A DNA stretch of 64,000 nucleotides from positions 186,001 through 250,000 of the forward strand of contig NZ_BMQP01000003.1 in NCBI RefSeq assembly GCF_014648175.1, given 5' to 3'. Source of the DNA: Planobispora rosea (GTDB lineage: Bacteria; Actinomycetota; Actinomycetes; Streptosporangiales; Streptosporangiaceae). Under the pieces are notes generated by a model. The model ran no database searches, was not told the origin of the DNA, and saw nothing but the letters and a program-made list of their open reading frames with translations. Below are positions 63,950 to 64,000 of the stretch, piece by piece (position 1 is the first letter of the stretch; every line of letters starts with the position of its first letter). The position numbers and the translations under genes were made by a program.

Positions 63950-64000
63950 GTCGCGGATGCGGGCGCGTCGGAGGCGCTGGGCGGTCGGCGCGTCCGGCGC

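Overview
The window is a chromosomal stretch from a high-GC actinomycete. Evidence for this is the strong GC bias, a WhiB-family iron-sulfur regulator, a SARP/AfsR-type regulator, SigE-family ECF sigma factor, coproporphyrin-dependent heme genes, a class F sortase, and many leaderless genes starting 6-8 bases after a TANNNT -10 box. Gene content (rnd - DUF3000 - hemE - DUF4349 - hemG - hemQ - msrB, GH64, BrkB-glyA-rsgA) points to the Streptosporangiales, probably Streptosporangiaceae; the family is an inference. No rRNA, tRNA, CRISPR array, insertion sequence or prophage was recognised.

Layout. 1-3.2 kb: end of a helix-turn-helix protein, a membrane protein, and an ABC-F ribosome-protection ATPase preceded by a 14-codon leader ORF. 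3.2-11.9 kb: RNase D and DUF3000 (translationally coupled), then heme synthesis (hemE, hemG/cgoX, hemQ/chdC) with a DUF4349 lipoprotein, small Cys-containing proteins and msrB. 12.3-15 kb: a sortase substrate with its class F sortase, and a secreted GH64 beta-1,3-glucanase behind twin LacI-type palindromes. 15-25.9 kb: catabolic and housekeeping genes (fused acyl-CoA dehydrogenase, aldehyde dehydrogenase, RibD-like reductase, glgX, OsmC, ankyrin/HEAT protein). 26-28 kb: DUF1707 protein, SigE-family sigma factor and a membrane partner. 28.1-31.8 kb: assimilatory sulfate reduction operon (sirA, zinc ribbon, cysH, sirohydrochlorin chelatase), tightly overlapping and preceded by a cysteine-type leader peptide. 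32-36 kb: BrkB protein, a ZTP riboswitch in front of glyA, then rsgA with its own promoter, leader peptide and hairpin. 36-45 kb: Wbl regulator, an iron-box-controlled sucrase/ferredoxin protein, glpD, TetR, FAD oxidase, DNA glycosylase-like protein, alcohol dehydrogenase and thioesterase. 44-54 kb: two tandem Ser/Thr kinases (the second lacking its N-lobe), a metallophosphoesterase, a family A DNA polymerase, an MFS exporter and a third kinase. 54-59.7 kb: a DUF1116 - FdrA - DUF2877 operon divergent from a PucR regulator, matching the oxamate carbamoyltransferase genes of allantoin catabolism. 59.7-64 kb: S4-domain protein, large AfsR-like regulator and a membrane protein.

The most notable theme is 5' leader control: three short leader ORFs (before the ABC-F gene, sirA and rsgA) and one riboswitch (glyA) in one 64 kb window. 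The rsgA leader, with a hairpin whose loop holds the leader stop codon, is the one I do not recognise from any described system. The fdrA operon under a PucR regulator is the most interesting metabolic unit.
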